The notes: generated by a model not told the origin, from the sequence alone. 32,964 nt of DNA from Kiritimatiellia bacterium (GCA_016929905.1 JAFGHX010000100.1:1-32964), one strand, 5' to 3'. Positions 18,339 to 25,908 are shown, counted from the first letter of the stretch. A program made the numbers and translations.

Positions 18339-18949
18339 GGCGCAGGCTCCAAGCCCAGGCCGCCCATCTCATGCGCGACGGCCAGAAAGGCCTTCTTGAA
18401 CGCCAGCCGCGCGCGGGCCAGCATGGATTCGACGGCCTTCTCCGATACACCGAGCATTCCCGCAATCTCACGGTTGCTCTTCTCCTTCCAGTACCGCTCC
18501 TCCAGCAGTCTCCTGTACTTGAGCGGGAGCTGGCTCATGGTCGTGCGGACCAGCAGCCGGGTCTCTTCGGTTTCCAGGATCTCGTCGGGAATAGCCTCTT
18601 CGTCGATCGCCTCGTAGATCTCCCGGAGCCGCTCGTCGATCTGTTGCCAATGCAGCTCGTGCTTCTTCCATTTCTGCTCGCGCCGGATGATCTTTGTCGT
18701 CACCGACCGCCCGATGTTCACCAGCCAGGTGTAGACCTCGCCCCGGGCCGGGTCGTACTCGCGCATGTGCCGGAAGGCGCGTTCGAAGATTTCGTTTACC
18801 GCCTCCTCGGCAAGGTCCTCGTTCTTGCCCAGCCGGTACAGGGCGAAATTGTATATCGCCGTCACGTACAGGCGGTAGAACTCCTGTACGGCCGCACGGT
18901 CTCCGGCCAGAATGCGGCCCATCACCTGCTGCTCTCTTCCGTTGCGCAT
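18335..18949 (-). CDS. ECF-type RNA polymerase sigma factor
   Basis: A 204-residue ECF sigma factor. Region 2 lies at about 24-90: EDLAEEAVNEIFERAFRHM, then GEVYTWLVNIGRSVTTKIIRRE. Region 4 lies at about 145-195: LPLKYRRLLEERYW, then the helix-turn-helix SNREIAGMLGVSEKAVESMLARARLAF. The frame is open far upstream, but the start is placed at ATG 18949 (MRNGREQQ) because GGAGA lies just upstream and the conserved promoter element (18972-19005) ends about 20 nt before it. It is co-transcribed with the FecR-LamG gene. The same promoter element precedes three units of secreted proteins in this window, which suggests autoregulation and a local regulon. Confidence 0.92.
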   Translation of the reverse strand: MRNGREQQVMGRILAGDRAAVQEFYRLYVTAIYNFALYRLGKNEDLAEEAVNEIFERAFRHMREYDPARGEVYTWLVNIGRSVTTKIIRREQKWKKHELHWQQIDERLREIYEAIDEEAIPDEILETEETRLLVRTTMSQLPLKYRRLLEERYWKEKSNREIAGMLGVSEKAVESMLARARLAFKKAFLAVAHEMGGLGLEPAP

Positions 18950-18971
18950 GCGCTCTCCGCGGATTCCGGAG

Positions 18972-19005
18972 AAATATAGCACAACGCAGCACCGAGTCCC
19001 TCGCG
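18972..19005 (-). promoter_or_regulatory. Shared promoter element, copy 4 (sigma-FecR operon)
   Basis: The minus strand reads CGCGAGGGA, 18 nt, TATATTTCTCCGGAA, preceded by an A-rich stretch. It lies about 23 nt upstream of the sigma ATG, giving a very short leader. It differs from the other copies only by A for the last G of the first block and T for the first C of the second. Confidence 0.78.
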
Positions 19006-19034
19006 TTTTTTCGGAGGGTAAGCGGAGGAACGCG

Positions 19035-19063
19035 TAGCCAATGCGACGCGTTTCGGCTATACT
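19035..19063 (+). promoter_or_regulatory. Housekeeping-type promoter for the PHP gene
   Basis: TAGCCA (four of six matches to TTGACA), 17 nt, TATACT. The start point would be about 19070, only 12 nt before the ATG at 19082, and no clear ribosome site precedes that ATG. It is divergent from, and unlike, the sigma-operon promoter. Confidence 0.5.
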
Positions 19064-19081
19064 ACCAACGGATTTTGACAC

Positions 19082-19906
19082 ATGAAGGACTATCATCTGC
19101 ATTCGGATTTCGGAGACGGCCGCTCGACAGTGGACGAAATGGCTCGGGCCGCCAAAGCGGCCGGGTTCCGGGAAATCGCGTTCACGGAGCATTTTACCTG
19201 GCTTTTCTCCGAGTTCCGGAAGATGGGTAGAAAGGGCGGAGTCACCATACGCCGGGAGCAGATCGGGGAGTTCTTCCGGCAATGTGCCCAAGCTGAGCAG
19301 AAGTACGGCATACGTGTCTTGAAGGGGCTGGAGATCGGGTATCTGGAACAGGACAAGGCCGCCACGAAGAGACTCGTCGAGACGGTCCACCCTGATATCG
19401 TACTGTTGGCGGTTCACCATCTCGAGCTGTTGGAGGAGTGGAAACGGGAGGAACGAGTCGACCTGAAAGGCTACTCCATCTATCTGTCGCCCAGTTCTGT
19501 TGTGGAATTTGCGCGGCAGTTCGGAGGGTTCGACAGGTTCTGCCGCGCGTATTTCGACAGGCTGAACCATGCCATCCGGGCCGGCTTCGACGATTTGTGC
19601 GCCAAGGTCGGAGTCGCGCATCTGGTCGTCTTCGCCCGGAGCCCCCTGTACCAGGCGGATCCGCCGCACGACATGATCGAGGAGTGTCTCGCGCTGATCG
19701 CGAGCAAGGGGCTGGCGTTGGAAGTCAATTTCCATCATTTCCAGGAAGGGCAGACGCCATCGCGGCCGCCTTTCGCCGAGGCCCGGCGGTTCCTGGACTT
19801 GGGCGGGAACCGGGTGTGGTTCGGCAGCGACGCACACGGCACGGAGGAGGTCGCGAAGGCTGCCGGGGATTACCACGTGTTTGAGCAGCAGATGCGAGTG
19901 GGCTAG
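19082..19906 (+). CDS. PHP-domain phosphoesterase (histidinol-phosphatase-like)
   Basis: A 274-residue PHP protein. Metal-binding motifs are in family order: DYHLHSD (residues 3-9), FTEHF, GLEIGYLEQD, LAVHHLELL, NFHHFQEG and GSDAHG near the C-terminus. Length and motif layout resemble the HisJ/HisK-type histidinol-phosphate phosphatases, which carry out the dephosphorylation step of histidine synthesis in some bacteria. No other his gene is nearby, so another phosphate-ester substrate is equally possible. It has no signal peptide and is cytoplasmic. It diverges from the sigma operon and is transcribed alone. Confidence 0.85.
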   Translation: MKDYHLHSDFGDGRSTVDEMARAAKAAGFREIAFTEHFTWLFSEFRKMGRKGGVTIRREQIGEFFRQCAQAEQKYGIRVLKGLEIGYLEQDKAATKRLVETVHPDIVLLAVHHLELLEEWKREERVDLKGYSIYLSPSSVVEFARQFGGFDRFCRAYFDRLNHAIRAGFDDLCAKVGVAHLVVFARSPLYQADPPHDMIEECLALIASKGLALEVNFHHFQEGQTPSRPPFAEARRFLDLGGNRVWFGSDAHGTEEVAKAAGDYHVFEQQMRVG

Positions 19907-20036
19907 CGGGCCATCCCGAACCGGCCGTGGACGCCTGCCATCACGGGATCCATGCCTGCGAGTCGATCTTCAACGAACGCGACCTCGCCCTCCCCGTTCA
20001 GGGTCCTCATCTTTCGCGGTTGGGCCTGCGCCTGGC

Positions 20037-20064
20037 TTGACAATCCGGTCCTGGTTTGTATACA
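20037..20064 (+). promoter_or_regulatory. Promoter with overlapping palindromic operator (TGTATACA)
   Basis: A consensus TTGACA (20037-20042) is followed after 16 nt by TATACA. The -10 box overlaps a perfect palindrome TGTATACA (20057-20064). Such TTGTATACA-type palindromes are typical operator cores for GntR-family regulators of sugar genes. It lies about 100 nt upstream of the sugar isomerase/epimerase gene. No regulator gene is present in the window. Confidence 0.5.
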
Positions 20065-20167
20065 GTCGACCGTCGATTGTGCGAATTGCTGGATATTGGG
20101 TGGATAGGCGTACCGAGATGGGCCGGCCAACGCGCGCGGATGCTGTTACGCGGAGGGAGAGTACAAG

Positions 20168-21127
20168 ATGAAGCTCAGACATTCGGTGATGATCGGGTTC
20201 ATGGGCCGGCAGGCGGACCGGTTCCACGAGTACCAGCCCGCGCAGGATCTGGCCACGCGGCTGGAGATGGTGAAGCGGGTGAAGGGGATGGAGGGGATGG
20301 AGATCGTGTACCCGAGCGACTTCGCGGAGGTGAAGGAGACGGTGGCGCGGGTGAAGGACTCCGGGATCGCGGTTTCCGCGTTAAACGTGAACATCAAGGG
20401 GCAGAAGAAATGGCAAGCCGGCTCGCTTACCGCCGCGGACCCGAAGCTGCGCGCGGAAGCCGTGGCCGATCTCAAGACGGGTCTGGACCTGGCGGCGGAG
20501 CTCGGGACGGACATGGTGACGTGCTGCCCTCTGATCGACGGACACAACTACAGTTTTCAGGCGGACTATACGCAGCAGTGGGGGTGGCTGCGCGAGGGGT
20601 TTGCCGAGGCGGCGAAGCACCGGTCGGACGTCCGGCTCAGTCTGGAATACAAGCCGAACGAATCGCGCAACTTCTGTCTGCTCCGCGACATGGGCCGCAC
20701 GCTGTATCTGTGCGAGCAGATGGGATTGCCGCACGTCGGCGTCACCATGGACGTCGGCCATGCGCTGTGCGCGGGTGAGACGCCGGCGGAAGCGATGTGT
20801 CTCGCCGCGCAGGCCGGGCGGCTGTTCTACGTGCATTTCAACGACAACGGGCGTGAATGGGACTGGGACATGCTGCCGGGTTCGGTGAACCTCTGGGACC
20901 TGTTGGAGATGTTGTTCTATCTTGAGCGGCTCGATTGGGACGGTTGGCTGTCTTACGATGTGATGACGCGTGACGGCGATCCCGTCGCGCAGATGGAGGC
21001 GGCGATCGAGATCGTCAAGACGGCTGAGGCGCTGCTGGGCAAGATCGGCCGGGACAGGCTGGCGGGGCTGGTGCGGGAAGGCATTCCGGCCAGGGCGATG
21101 GCGACGTTGATGAAAGGGCTGGTGTGA
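20168..21127 (+). CDS. Sugar isomerase/epimerase (xylose-isomerase-like TIM barrel)
   Basis: A 319-residue protein of the AP-endonuclease-2/xylose-isomerase-like TIM-barrel superfamily. Candidate metal ligands: E160 in LSLEYKPNE, D195 and H198 in TMDVGHA, H223 in VHFNDN, and D264 in LSYDV where Glu is common. Members interconvert keto- and aldo-sugars or epimerise ketoses. The exact sugar cannot be told from sequence. A GGAGGGAGAG ribosome site precedes the ATG. It is followed at 88 nt by the glycoside-hydrolase-like gene on the same strand, with a long hairpin between them. Confidence 0.85.
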   Translation: MKLRHSVMIGFMGRQADRFHEYQPAQDLATRLEMVKRVKGMEGMEIVYPSDFAEVKETVARVKDSGIAVSALNVNIKGQKKWQAGSLTAADPKLRAEAVADLKTGLDLAAELGTDMVTCCPLIDGHNYSFQADYTQQWGWLREGFAEAAKHRSDVRLSLEYKPNESRNFCLLRDMGRTLYLCEQMGLPHVGVTMDVGHALCAGETPAEAMCLAAQAGRLFYVHFNDNGREWDWDMLPGSVNLWDLLEMLFYLERLDWDGWLSYDVMTRDGDPVAQMEAAIEIVKTAEALLGKIGRDRLAGLVREGIPARAMATLMKGLV

Positions 21128-21130
21128 AAG

Positions 21131-21196
21131 AACTTGCTCGCGAACTGACTCGCGAACTGACTCGAGCAAATTCCCGAGTGAGTTCTCGAGCAAGTT
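21131..21196 (+). repeat. Long imperfect inverted repeat with internal 12-nt tandem units
   Basis: Arms 21131-21152 and 21175-21196 pair over 22 positions with two mismatches; the outer ten bases (AACTTGCTCG / CGAGCAAGTT) are perfect. The left half consists of units related to GAACTGACTCGC repeated three times. It begins a few bases after the isomerase stop and ends 19 nt before the next ATG. There is no T-run, so it is not a standard terminator; it could stabilise or divide the transcript. Confidence 0.75.
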
Positions 21197-21215
21197 GGGC
21201 AGAGGGAGGCGGGAG

Positions 21216-22316
21216 ATGGCGCAGGTCAGCATCGACGGCACGGAATTCCGGATAGACGGCGAACCGACCTACGCGGGGCGCGAGTTCGAGGGGTGCCGGA
21301 TCCAGGGGTTGCTGTTCAATGCGCGTGTGGTGCAGGCGACGTTCGACGACGCGAACCCGCAAACGCGGAAGCTGTGGGCGTATCCGGACACGGGCGAGTG
21401 GGACGCGGAGCGCAACGTGAACGAATTCTGCGCCGCGCTCGAATCGTGGCGCGACCACGGGGTGCTGGGTTTCACGATCAACTTTCAGGGCGGCGGGCCG
21501 CGGTACAGCGAGGCGATCTACACCGCGTTCGACAACAACGGGTTCACGCCGGACGGCGCGGTGAAGCCGGCCTACGCCCGGCGCATCGAACGGGTCCTGG
21601 CGCGCGCCGACGAGCTGGGCATGGTGCCGATCATGGGGTTGTTCTACTGCGCGCACCTGAAGAAGCTGGATGGCGAGCAGGCCGTGTGGCGCGCGGCGGA
21701 TGCGGCGCTGGCGTTTCTGGAGTCGACGGGGCGCCGGAACTTCGTGATCGAGGTTGCCAATGAGATCGAGCCGTGTGTGGGGCGTTCGGGTTATGCCGTT
21801 TTCGCGCCCGAGCGCCACCACGAGATGGTGAACCGGCTCAAGGCCGCGCATCCCGGTCTGCTCATTTCGAGCAGTCACGGCGGCGCCAGCGTGGAGAAGG
21901 GGCGTTGCCTGCCGACTCCCGCGCTGCTGGAGGCGGTGGACTTCGTGCTGCTGCACGGGAACGGCAACCGCGCGCCGCAGTTGGAGGCTGCCATTCGGCA
22001 CGTGCAGGCGATGCCCGAATACCGGGCCAACCCGAAACCGATCGTCATCAACGAGGACTCGCCCGGGATCCCGAATCTGGATGCCGCCTGGCGCAACGGC
22101 GCCTCTTGGGGCTATTACGACCAGGGGTTCGCCGGTCCGGACGCGTGGGGCGGTGACGCCTACGTGGATTTCCGGTCCAGACCGCGCGAGGCGCGGTACG
22201 AGGCGCTCAGCGGCTTCCAGACCCCGCCGGTGAACTGGACGATCAATACGGAGCACAAGCGGGCGTTCTTCGGGCGCGTCGCGCAGGTGACCGGGTACGA
22301 CCGGAATGTCATGTAG
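21216..22316 (+). CDS. Cytoplasmic clan-A glycoside-hydrolase-like protein
   Basis: A 366-residue protein with the look of a GH5-like TIM barrel. There is a VIEVANEIE strand with the Asn-Glu pair typical of clan GH-A acid/base residues (N182-E183) and a later VINED strand (E280) at the expected nucleophile position. The start ATG 21216 is chosen for its AGGGAGG site six bases upstream; an upstream in-frame TTG has none. No signal peptide is seen, so the substrate is probably an imported oligosaccharide or a phosphorylated sugar. It may be co-transcribed with the isomerase upstream. The family assignment is moderate; the substrate is unknown. Confidence 0.65.
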   Translation: MAQVSIDGTEFRIDGEPTYAGREFEGCRIQGLLFNARVVQATFDDANPQTRKLWAYPDTGEWDAERNVNEFCAALESWRDHGVLGFTINFQGGGPRYSEAIYTAFDNNGFTPDGAVKPAYARRIERVLARADELGMVPIMGLFYCAHLKKLDGEQAVWRAADAALAFLESTGRRNFVIEVANEIEPCVGRSGYAVFAPERHHEMVNRLKAAHPGLLISSSHGGASVEKGRCLPTPALLEAVDFVLLHGNGNRAPQLEAAIRHVQAMPEYRANPKPIVINEDSPGIPNLDAAWRNGASWGYYDQGFAGPDAWGGDAYVDFRSRPREARYEALSGFQTPPVNWTINTEHKRAFFGRVAQVTGYDRNVM

Positions 22317-22329
22317 CCCTTCGGGCTGT

Positions 22330-22375
22330 CATTGGGCGCTGCGCGCCGTCATTGGGCGCTGCGCGGTGATGAGCA
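22330..22375. repeat. Tandem duplication of a 19-20 nt unit between convergent genes
   Basis: The unit GTCATTGGGCGCTGCGC occurs twice in a row in the 88-nt gap between the convergent hydrolase and fucosidase genes. Each unit contains a GCGCTGCGC half-palindrome. It has no T-run and no coding sense. Confidence 0.6.
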
Positions 22376-22404
22376 TGGGGTGGATGACGCGTCGCAAATG
22401 ACGT

Positions 22405-23430
22405 CTACCCCGGGAACCCTTCCTGCCTCAACCGTCTTCCCACCTCCCGCAGCACGGTGTCGTCTTCCGGGTCGATCGAGCCGTTGGGCAGCGGCCCGCT
22501 ATTGAGCAGCAGATTGCAGTTGCGTTGGCGTGCGGCACGAAGGGTTTCCCAGACCTCGCCGGCCGTCTTGTGTTTGCCGGCCATTTCCTTCATGTAACCC
22601 CAGCCCTTGGGCGTCATCGTCGTGCAGATCTCCATCGGTTTGCCGGGGTCGCGCTCGACGGCCTTGTGCTCGGGCGCGAAGAAGTCTTCCGTTCCGAGCA
22701 GCCCCTGCTTGTAGGAGACCAGCACCTGCGGCTGCAGGCCGTGGATCATGTCGTAGAGGTCCTGACACCGGAATTTCTCTTTGGGCCCCGAGAGCGGCAC
22801 GGCGATCCCGTCCAGCCAGATACTGGCGATCGGTCCGTAGTTCGAGAGCAACTCCCTGATCTGCGCCGTCATGAAATCGAGGTAGATCTGGAGATGGTGT
22901 TCGGGGCCGTACGTGTAGGCGGGTTCGGGCGGATCGTATTTCGGGCGTGCGCTGCCGCCCCATTCGTCGTTGTTCGGCGCGTGCGGGTGTCGCCAATCGC
23001 GACCGTGGGAGTAGTACAGGCAGAGCCCGAGCCCGTGTTTCTCGCACGCCTTGGCCAATTCGCCGACCAGATCGCGGCCGGCCGGGGAATTCACGCTGTT
23101 GAAGTCCGTCTGTCTGGTGTCGAACAGGCAGAAACTGTCGTGATGCCGCGTGGTGATGTTGACGTATTTCATGCCGCAGTCCGCGGCGAACCCGGCGATG
23201 TGGTCGGCGTCGAATTTCTCGGCGGTGAACCGGTCTTTCAGCTTCGCGTACTCGGCTACCGGGATCTTTTCGCGCAGCTGCACCCACTCGTGGCGCCCGA
23301 GCAGGGCGTACAAGCCGTAGTGCAGGAAGAGGCCGTATTTTGCGTCGCGAAACCACTGGAGCGCGGCCGCCCTCGGGTCTTCGGCATAGAGTGTTTCATA
23401 GTCCTTCAGATAGCAGGGCACCTCACTCAT
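22405..23430 (-). CDS. Alpha-L-fucosidase, GH29 family
   Basis: A 341-residue catalytic domain only; the C-terminal beta-domain found in many GH29 enzymes is absent. Seen: WFRDAKYGLFLHYG (26-39), NITTRHHDSFCLFDT (91-105) and SIWLDG (203-208), in which D207 is the predicted nucleophile of this retaining family. The GWGY segment and the C-terminal LLLNSGPLPNG motif are also typical. There is no signal peptide, so it should act on fucosylated oligosaccharides inside the cell. ATG 23430 follows AGGAGA by about nine bases. It diverges from the glycosyltransferase gene across a 276-nt gap carrying a perfect palindrome. Confidence 0.9.
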   Translation of the reverse strand: MSEVPCYLKDYETLYAEDPRAAALQWFRDAKYGLFLHYGLYALLGRHEWVQLREKIPVAEYAKLKDRFTAEKFDADHIAGFAADCGMKYVNITTRHHDSFCLFDTRQTDFNSVNSPAGRDLVGELAKACEKHGLGLCLYYSHGRDWRHPHAPNNDEWGGSARPKYDPPEPAYTYGPEHHLQIYLDFMTAQIRELLSNYGPIASIWLDGIAVPLSGPKEKFRCQDLYDMIHGLQPQVLVSYKQGLLGTEDFFAPEHKAVERDPGKPMEICTTMTPKGWGYMKEMAGKHKTAGEVWETLRAARQRNCNLLLNSGPLPNGSIDPEDDTVLREVGRRLRQEGFPG

Positions 23431-23549
23431 GTTGTCTGTCTCCTGTGTGTATGCGATGTCGGACTCCCCACAGCATAGGGTATCACATTCCGACTACGAT
23501 CCGCTATGGGTAGGGGCATCATTGTTATGTGTTTTCCCACCCCTCTCCC

Positions 23550-23615
23550 GTGCGCGACGCGCACACTGGAATCCTGCCGGGCTTTGGCGCGGCGCCAAAG
23601 CCCGGCAGGATTCCA
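23550..23615. repeat. Compound palindrome with a perfect 24-bp inverted repeat
   Basis: Arms 23567-23590 and 23592-23615 are perfect reverse complements of 24 bases around a single central G (arm core AATCCTGCCGGGCTTTGG). A second perfect palindrome, GTGCGCG-A-CGCGCAC, lies immediately to the left (23550-23564). Both sit in the divergent gap between fucosidase and glycosyltransferase, upstream of both genes, so a terminator role is unlikely. It may be a small mobile palindromic element or a cruciform site. Confidence 0.85.
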
Positions 23616-23706
23616 CGGGGCAAAAAGTGCCGCTCGGGGCCGGGGTTCGGGGCGGCATCGGCCTTGCTTGTCTAATCGGCCATATGAGGAAAAGGAGGCC
23701 CTGAAG

Positions 23707-24882
23707 ATGGCTTTGGGTTTGGAGAACGGTCAGGTCCGGCGGGTGCGGGCGGCCAAGGTACGCCGGCCCGGTGTTTCCATCGTCATGCCGGTCCGCAATG
23801 CCGACCGCTACGTTCGGGCGGCAGTGGAATCCATTCTGGCGCAGACCGGCATCACGTTCGAGGTCATCGCGGTGGACGATGACTCGCGCGATGCTTCGGC
23901 GGAGGAGCTGCTGTCGATACGCGATGATCGCCTGACGGTTCTGTCGCTTTCGCGCAAGATGGGGATTTCGCGCACGCGCAACATCGGCTCTCAACACGCG
24001 CGGGCGGCCTGGCTCTGCGTATTCGACGCCGATGACCTGATGCTGCCCGAGACGCTCGCGCCGTATTTCGCTGCCGTGACGGCCCGGGAAGACGCGTTCT
24101 GGGGCTACTGCGGGCTGACGCTGGTTGACGCGGGCGGCGCTCCGCTCGGCGCGCGGATGCGCAATCCGTTCGATCTGCTGAAGCTGCTGCAGAAGAACAT
24201 CATCCCGCACCCGATGGCGTTGGTCCGGCGCGACGTGTTTGTGGAGGCCGGTGGGTACGACGAGGATCTGCCGGTCGGCGCCGATTACGACTTGTGGCTC
24301 CGGCTCCTGGAGCAGGGCGATCCGGTTTTCTTCGATGAGACATGCGTTCAATACCGGCAGCACAAGGGCAACATATCCAAGACGGCGGACACGTCGGCGC
24401 GGGTGCGGTCGCTGCTCGATCACCGCGTGCTCTACCCGCACCCGGATCCGCACCAGGAGCGCCGCCGCGTTTTGCTGCGGCACGCGTTGCTGCTGCTGGA
24501 TGCGGCGGCGGGCCGTCGCTGGCGTGAAGTGATCGTGCACGGCAGTGTGCTCATGGACGGCGGCGTACTGGGTTTCGAGCTGGACCGCCACATCAGCGAA
24601 GCGCTGCGCGCGCTGGGGCACCGGCGCGAGGCGCTGAACGTTGCGCTGATGTGGGTGGAGAAACTCTCGCGGGGGCAGCGCCTGCTGCCGTACGAGTCGG
24701 TCTGGACCCTGTGCCAGGCGCTGTCCGTGGCGGCCGAACTGCAGGATTCGCGGGTGATTTCCGCGCTGCTGCCCCTTGCGGAGCGGATGATTCCCGCGCT
24801 GAAGGACCCGAACGTCGGCATGGCCACGGAGGTGGCGCGGGACCTGCTGCGCCGGATGAGCGAGCCCATGTTGGTGAACTGA
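23707..24882 (+). CDS. Glycosyltransferase family 2
   Basis: A 391-residue GT-A fold enzyme. Seen: VSIVMPVRNADRYVRAAVESIL near the N-terminus, then VIAVDDDSRD, the GISRTRNIG segment, the divalent-metal motif FDADD (D-x-D type) and a later GADYDLWLRLLE block where the catalytic base usually sits. The C-terminal 130 residues are helical and not assigned. The start ATG 23707 follows AAGGAGG by eight bases; the open frame upstream runs through a palindrome and is not coding. No membrane segment is seen. It probably transfers a sugar to a surface polysaccharide or glycoprotein. The next gene, also glycosyltransferase-like, follows on the same strand after 104 nt. Confidence 0.9.
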   Translation: MALGLENGQVRRVRAAKVRRPGVSIVMPVRNADRYVRAAVESILAQTGITFEVIAVDDDSRDASAEELLSIRDDRLTVLSLSRKMGISRTRNIGSQHARAAWLCVFDADDLMLPETLAPYFAAVTAREDAFWGYCGLTLVDAGGAPLGARMRNPFDLLKLLQKNIIPHPMALVRRDVFVEAGGYDEDLPVGADYDLWLRLLEQGDPVFFDETCVQYRQHKGNISKTADTSARVRSLLDHRVLYPHPDPHQERRRVLLRHALLLLDAAAGRRWREVIVHGSVLMDGGVLGFELDRHISEALRALGHRREALNVALMWVEKLSRGQRLLPYESVWTLCQALSVAAELQDSRVISALLPLAERMIPALKDPNVGMATEVARDLLRRMSEPMLVN

Positions 24883-24892
24883 AGGCAGAAGC

Positions 24893-24954
24893 GGCGGCAC
24901 GACGTGCCGCTCACGCTGAACCGCCCGGGGGAAGCGCCGAGCCGGCTCTTCCCC
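24893..24954 (+). repeat. Two short hairpins between the glycosyltransferase genes
   Basis: GCGGCAC-GAC-GTGCCGC (about 24894-24912) is followed by GGGGAAG (24928-24934) pairing with CTTCCCC (24948-24954) around a 13-nt loop that includes AGCCGGCT. Neither is followed by a T-run. They fill most of the 104-nt gap and may weaken or process the transcript between the two genes. Confidence 0.5.
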
Positions 24955-24986
24955 GTTGCATCCGCCAAGCGTGCGCACGAGCGGAT

Positions 24987-25868
24987 ATGACCGCACCCTA
25001 TGTAGCCGACTGCCTGTGTTTCTCGAAGGACCGGCCGCTCCAGCTGGACGGCTATCTCCGTTCGCTGGCGCGCGCGATGCCGTTGCCCGTGCAGGTCACG
25101 GTGCTGTACGCGTGCACGGCGCCCCAACTTGCCGCCGGCTACGCGGACGTGGCCCGGGCGCATGCCTCGGTGCGTTTTGTTCGCGAGCGGCAGTTCGGGC
25201 CGGATGTCGACCGATGGCTCGCGCAGGTCCGCGCGCCGCTGATCCTGTTTGGCTGCGACGACGTGGTGTATCACAGGCCCGTGGACGTGGTGCGCGCGGC
25301 GGAAGCGCTGGGCGACTCAAAGCGCGTCGGTTTCTCGCTCCGGCTCGGGCGGAATATCCGGCACACTCACGATCGGCCGGGGCCGGTTGCCGCGCCGCGC
25401 TTCACCGTCCAGGCCGGCGTGCTGAGCTGGGCGTGGCCGGGCGCGGACGCGGCGTGGGGCTACCCGTTCGAGCTGGACGGCACGCTGTACCGCAGGGAAG
25501 TCGTACGGGTCATCCTGGGCATTCTGGAAGACAACCGGCGTCGGGCCCCGCAGCTTGAATGGCGGCACCCGAACCTGCTGGAACTGCAGGCGAACAGGGT
25601 CCTCAAGCAGCTCGGCCTCCTGCCTGAGATGGCCTGTTTTGAGGAGTCCAGGCTTGTGGTCCCGACGGTGAACCGGGTTCAGGGCCTGTTCGACAATGCG
25701 CTTCAGGGCCGGGCCTGGTCGTGTCTTGAGCTTGAACAACGTCGGGCGGGGGGGGAAGAAATCGACGTGGCTGCGTACGGGACGCGCACGTTCGACCGTA
25801 TTCATATCGGGGAGCTGTTTCTTCGGCGTGCCGTTTGCCCTTGCGGAACGCCGCGTGCCGCCGTATGA
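24987..25868 (+). CDS. Glycosyltransferase-like protein of unknown specificity
   Basis: A 293-residue protein. The N-terminus (CLCFSKDRPLQLDGYLRSL, then VTVLYACT) resembles the first strands of small GT-A proteins found in surface-polysaccharide clusters. LILFGCDDVVY places a double Asp where the metal motif would be. Later blocks (YPFELDGTLYR, QLEWRHPNLLELQANR) are recognisable only as belonging to such hypothetical families. No signal or membrane segment. The start ATG 24987 is the first Met giving the conserved N-terminus; no strong ribosome site precedes it. It follows a family 2 glycosyltransferase, which supports a shared role in glycan assembly. Confidence 0.6.
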   Translation: MTAPYVADCLCFSKDRPLQLDGYLRSLARAMPLPVQVTVLYACTAPQLAAGYADVARAHASVRFVRERQFGPDVDRWLAQVRAPLILFGCDDVVYHRPVDVVRAAEALGDSKRVGFSLRLGRNIRHTHDRPGPVAAPRFTVQAGVLSWAWPGADAAWGYPFELDGTLYRREVVRVILGILEDNRRRAPQLEWRHPNLLELQANRVLKQLGLLPEMACFEESRLVVPTVNRVQGLFDNALQGRAWSCLELEQRRAGGEEIDVAAYGTRTFDRIHIGELFLRRAVCPCGTPRAAV

Positions 25869-25869
25869 T
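25841..25869 (+). promoter_or_regulatory. Possible promoter for the CYTH gene
   Basis: TTGCGG, 17 nt, TATGAT. The -10 box overlaps the stop codon of the upstream glycosyltransferase-like gene and lies 40 nt before ATG 25909. The -35 match is weak. Confidence 0.35.
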
Positions 25870-25908
25870 AGAACCGTTAAAATCAATGCTTACAGGGGGT
25901 CCGAAAGC

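Noticed and set aside
18950..19876. N-terminal extension of the sigma factor frame upstream of 18949
   Set aside because: The frame is open, but it crosses the conserved promoter element and overlaps the PHP gene; the ECF family begins at MRNGREQQ.
19907..20167. Small minus-strand open frame with residues LNGEGEVAFVEDRLAGMDPV
   Set aside because: Short, without a ribosome site or a recognised family, and it overlaps the promoter region of the isomerase gene.
21131..21196. Rho-independent terminator after the isomerase
   Set aside because: The stem is long but no T-run follows on either strand, and the next gene starts 19 nt later.
23506..23706. Upstream extension of the glycosyltransferase frame
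   Set aside because: It runs through the 24-bp palindrome and lacks family similarity; ATG 23707 has a strong ribosome site.
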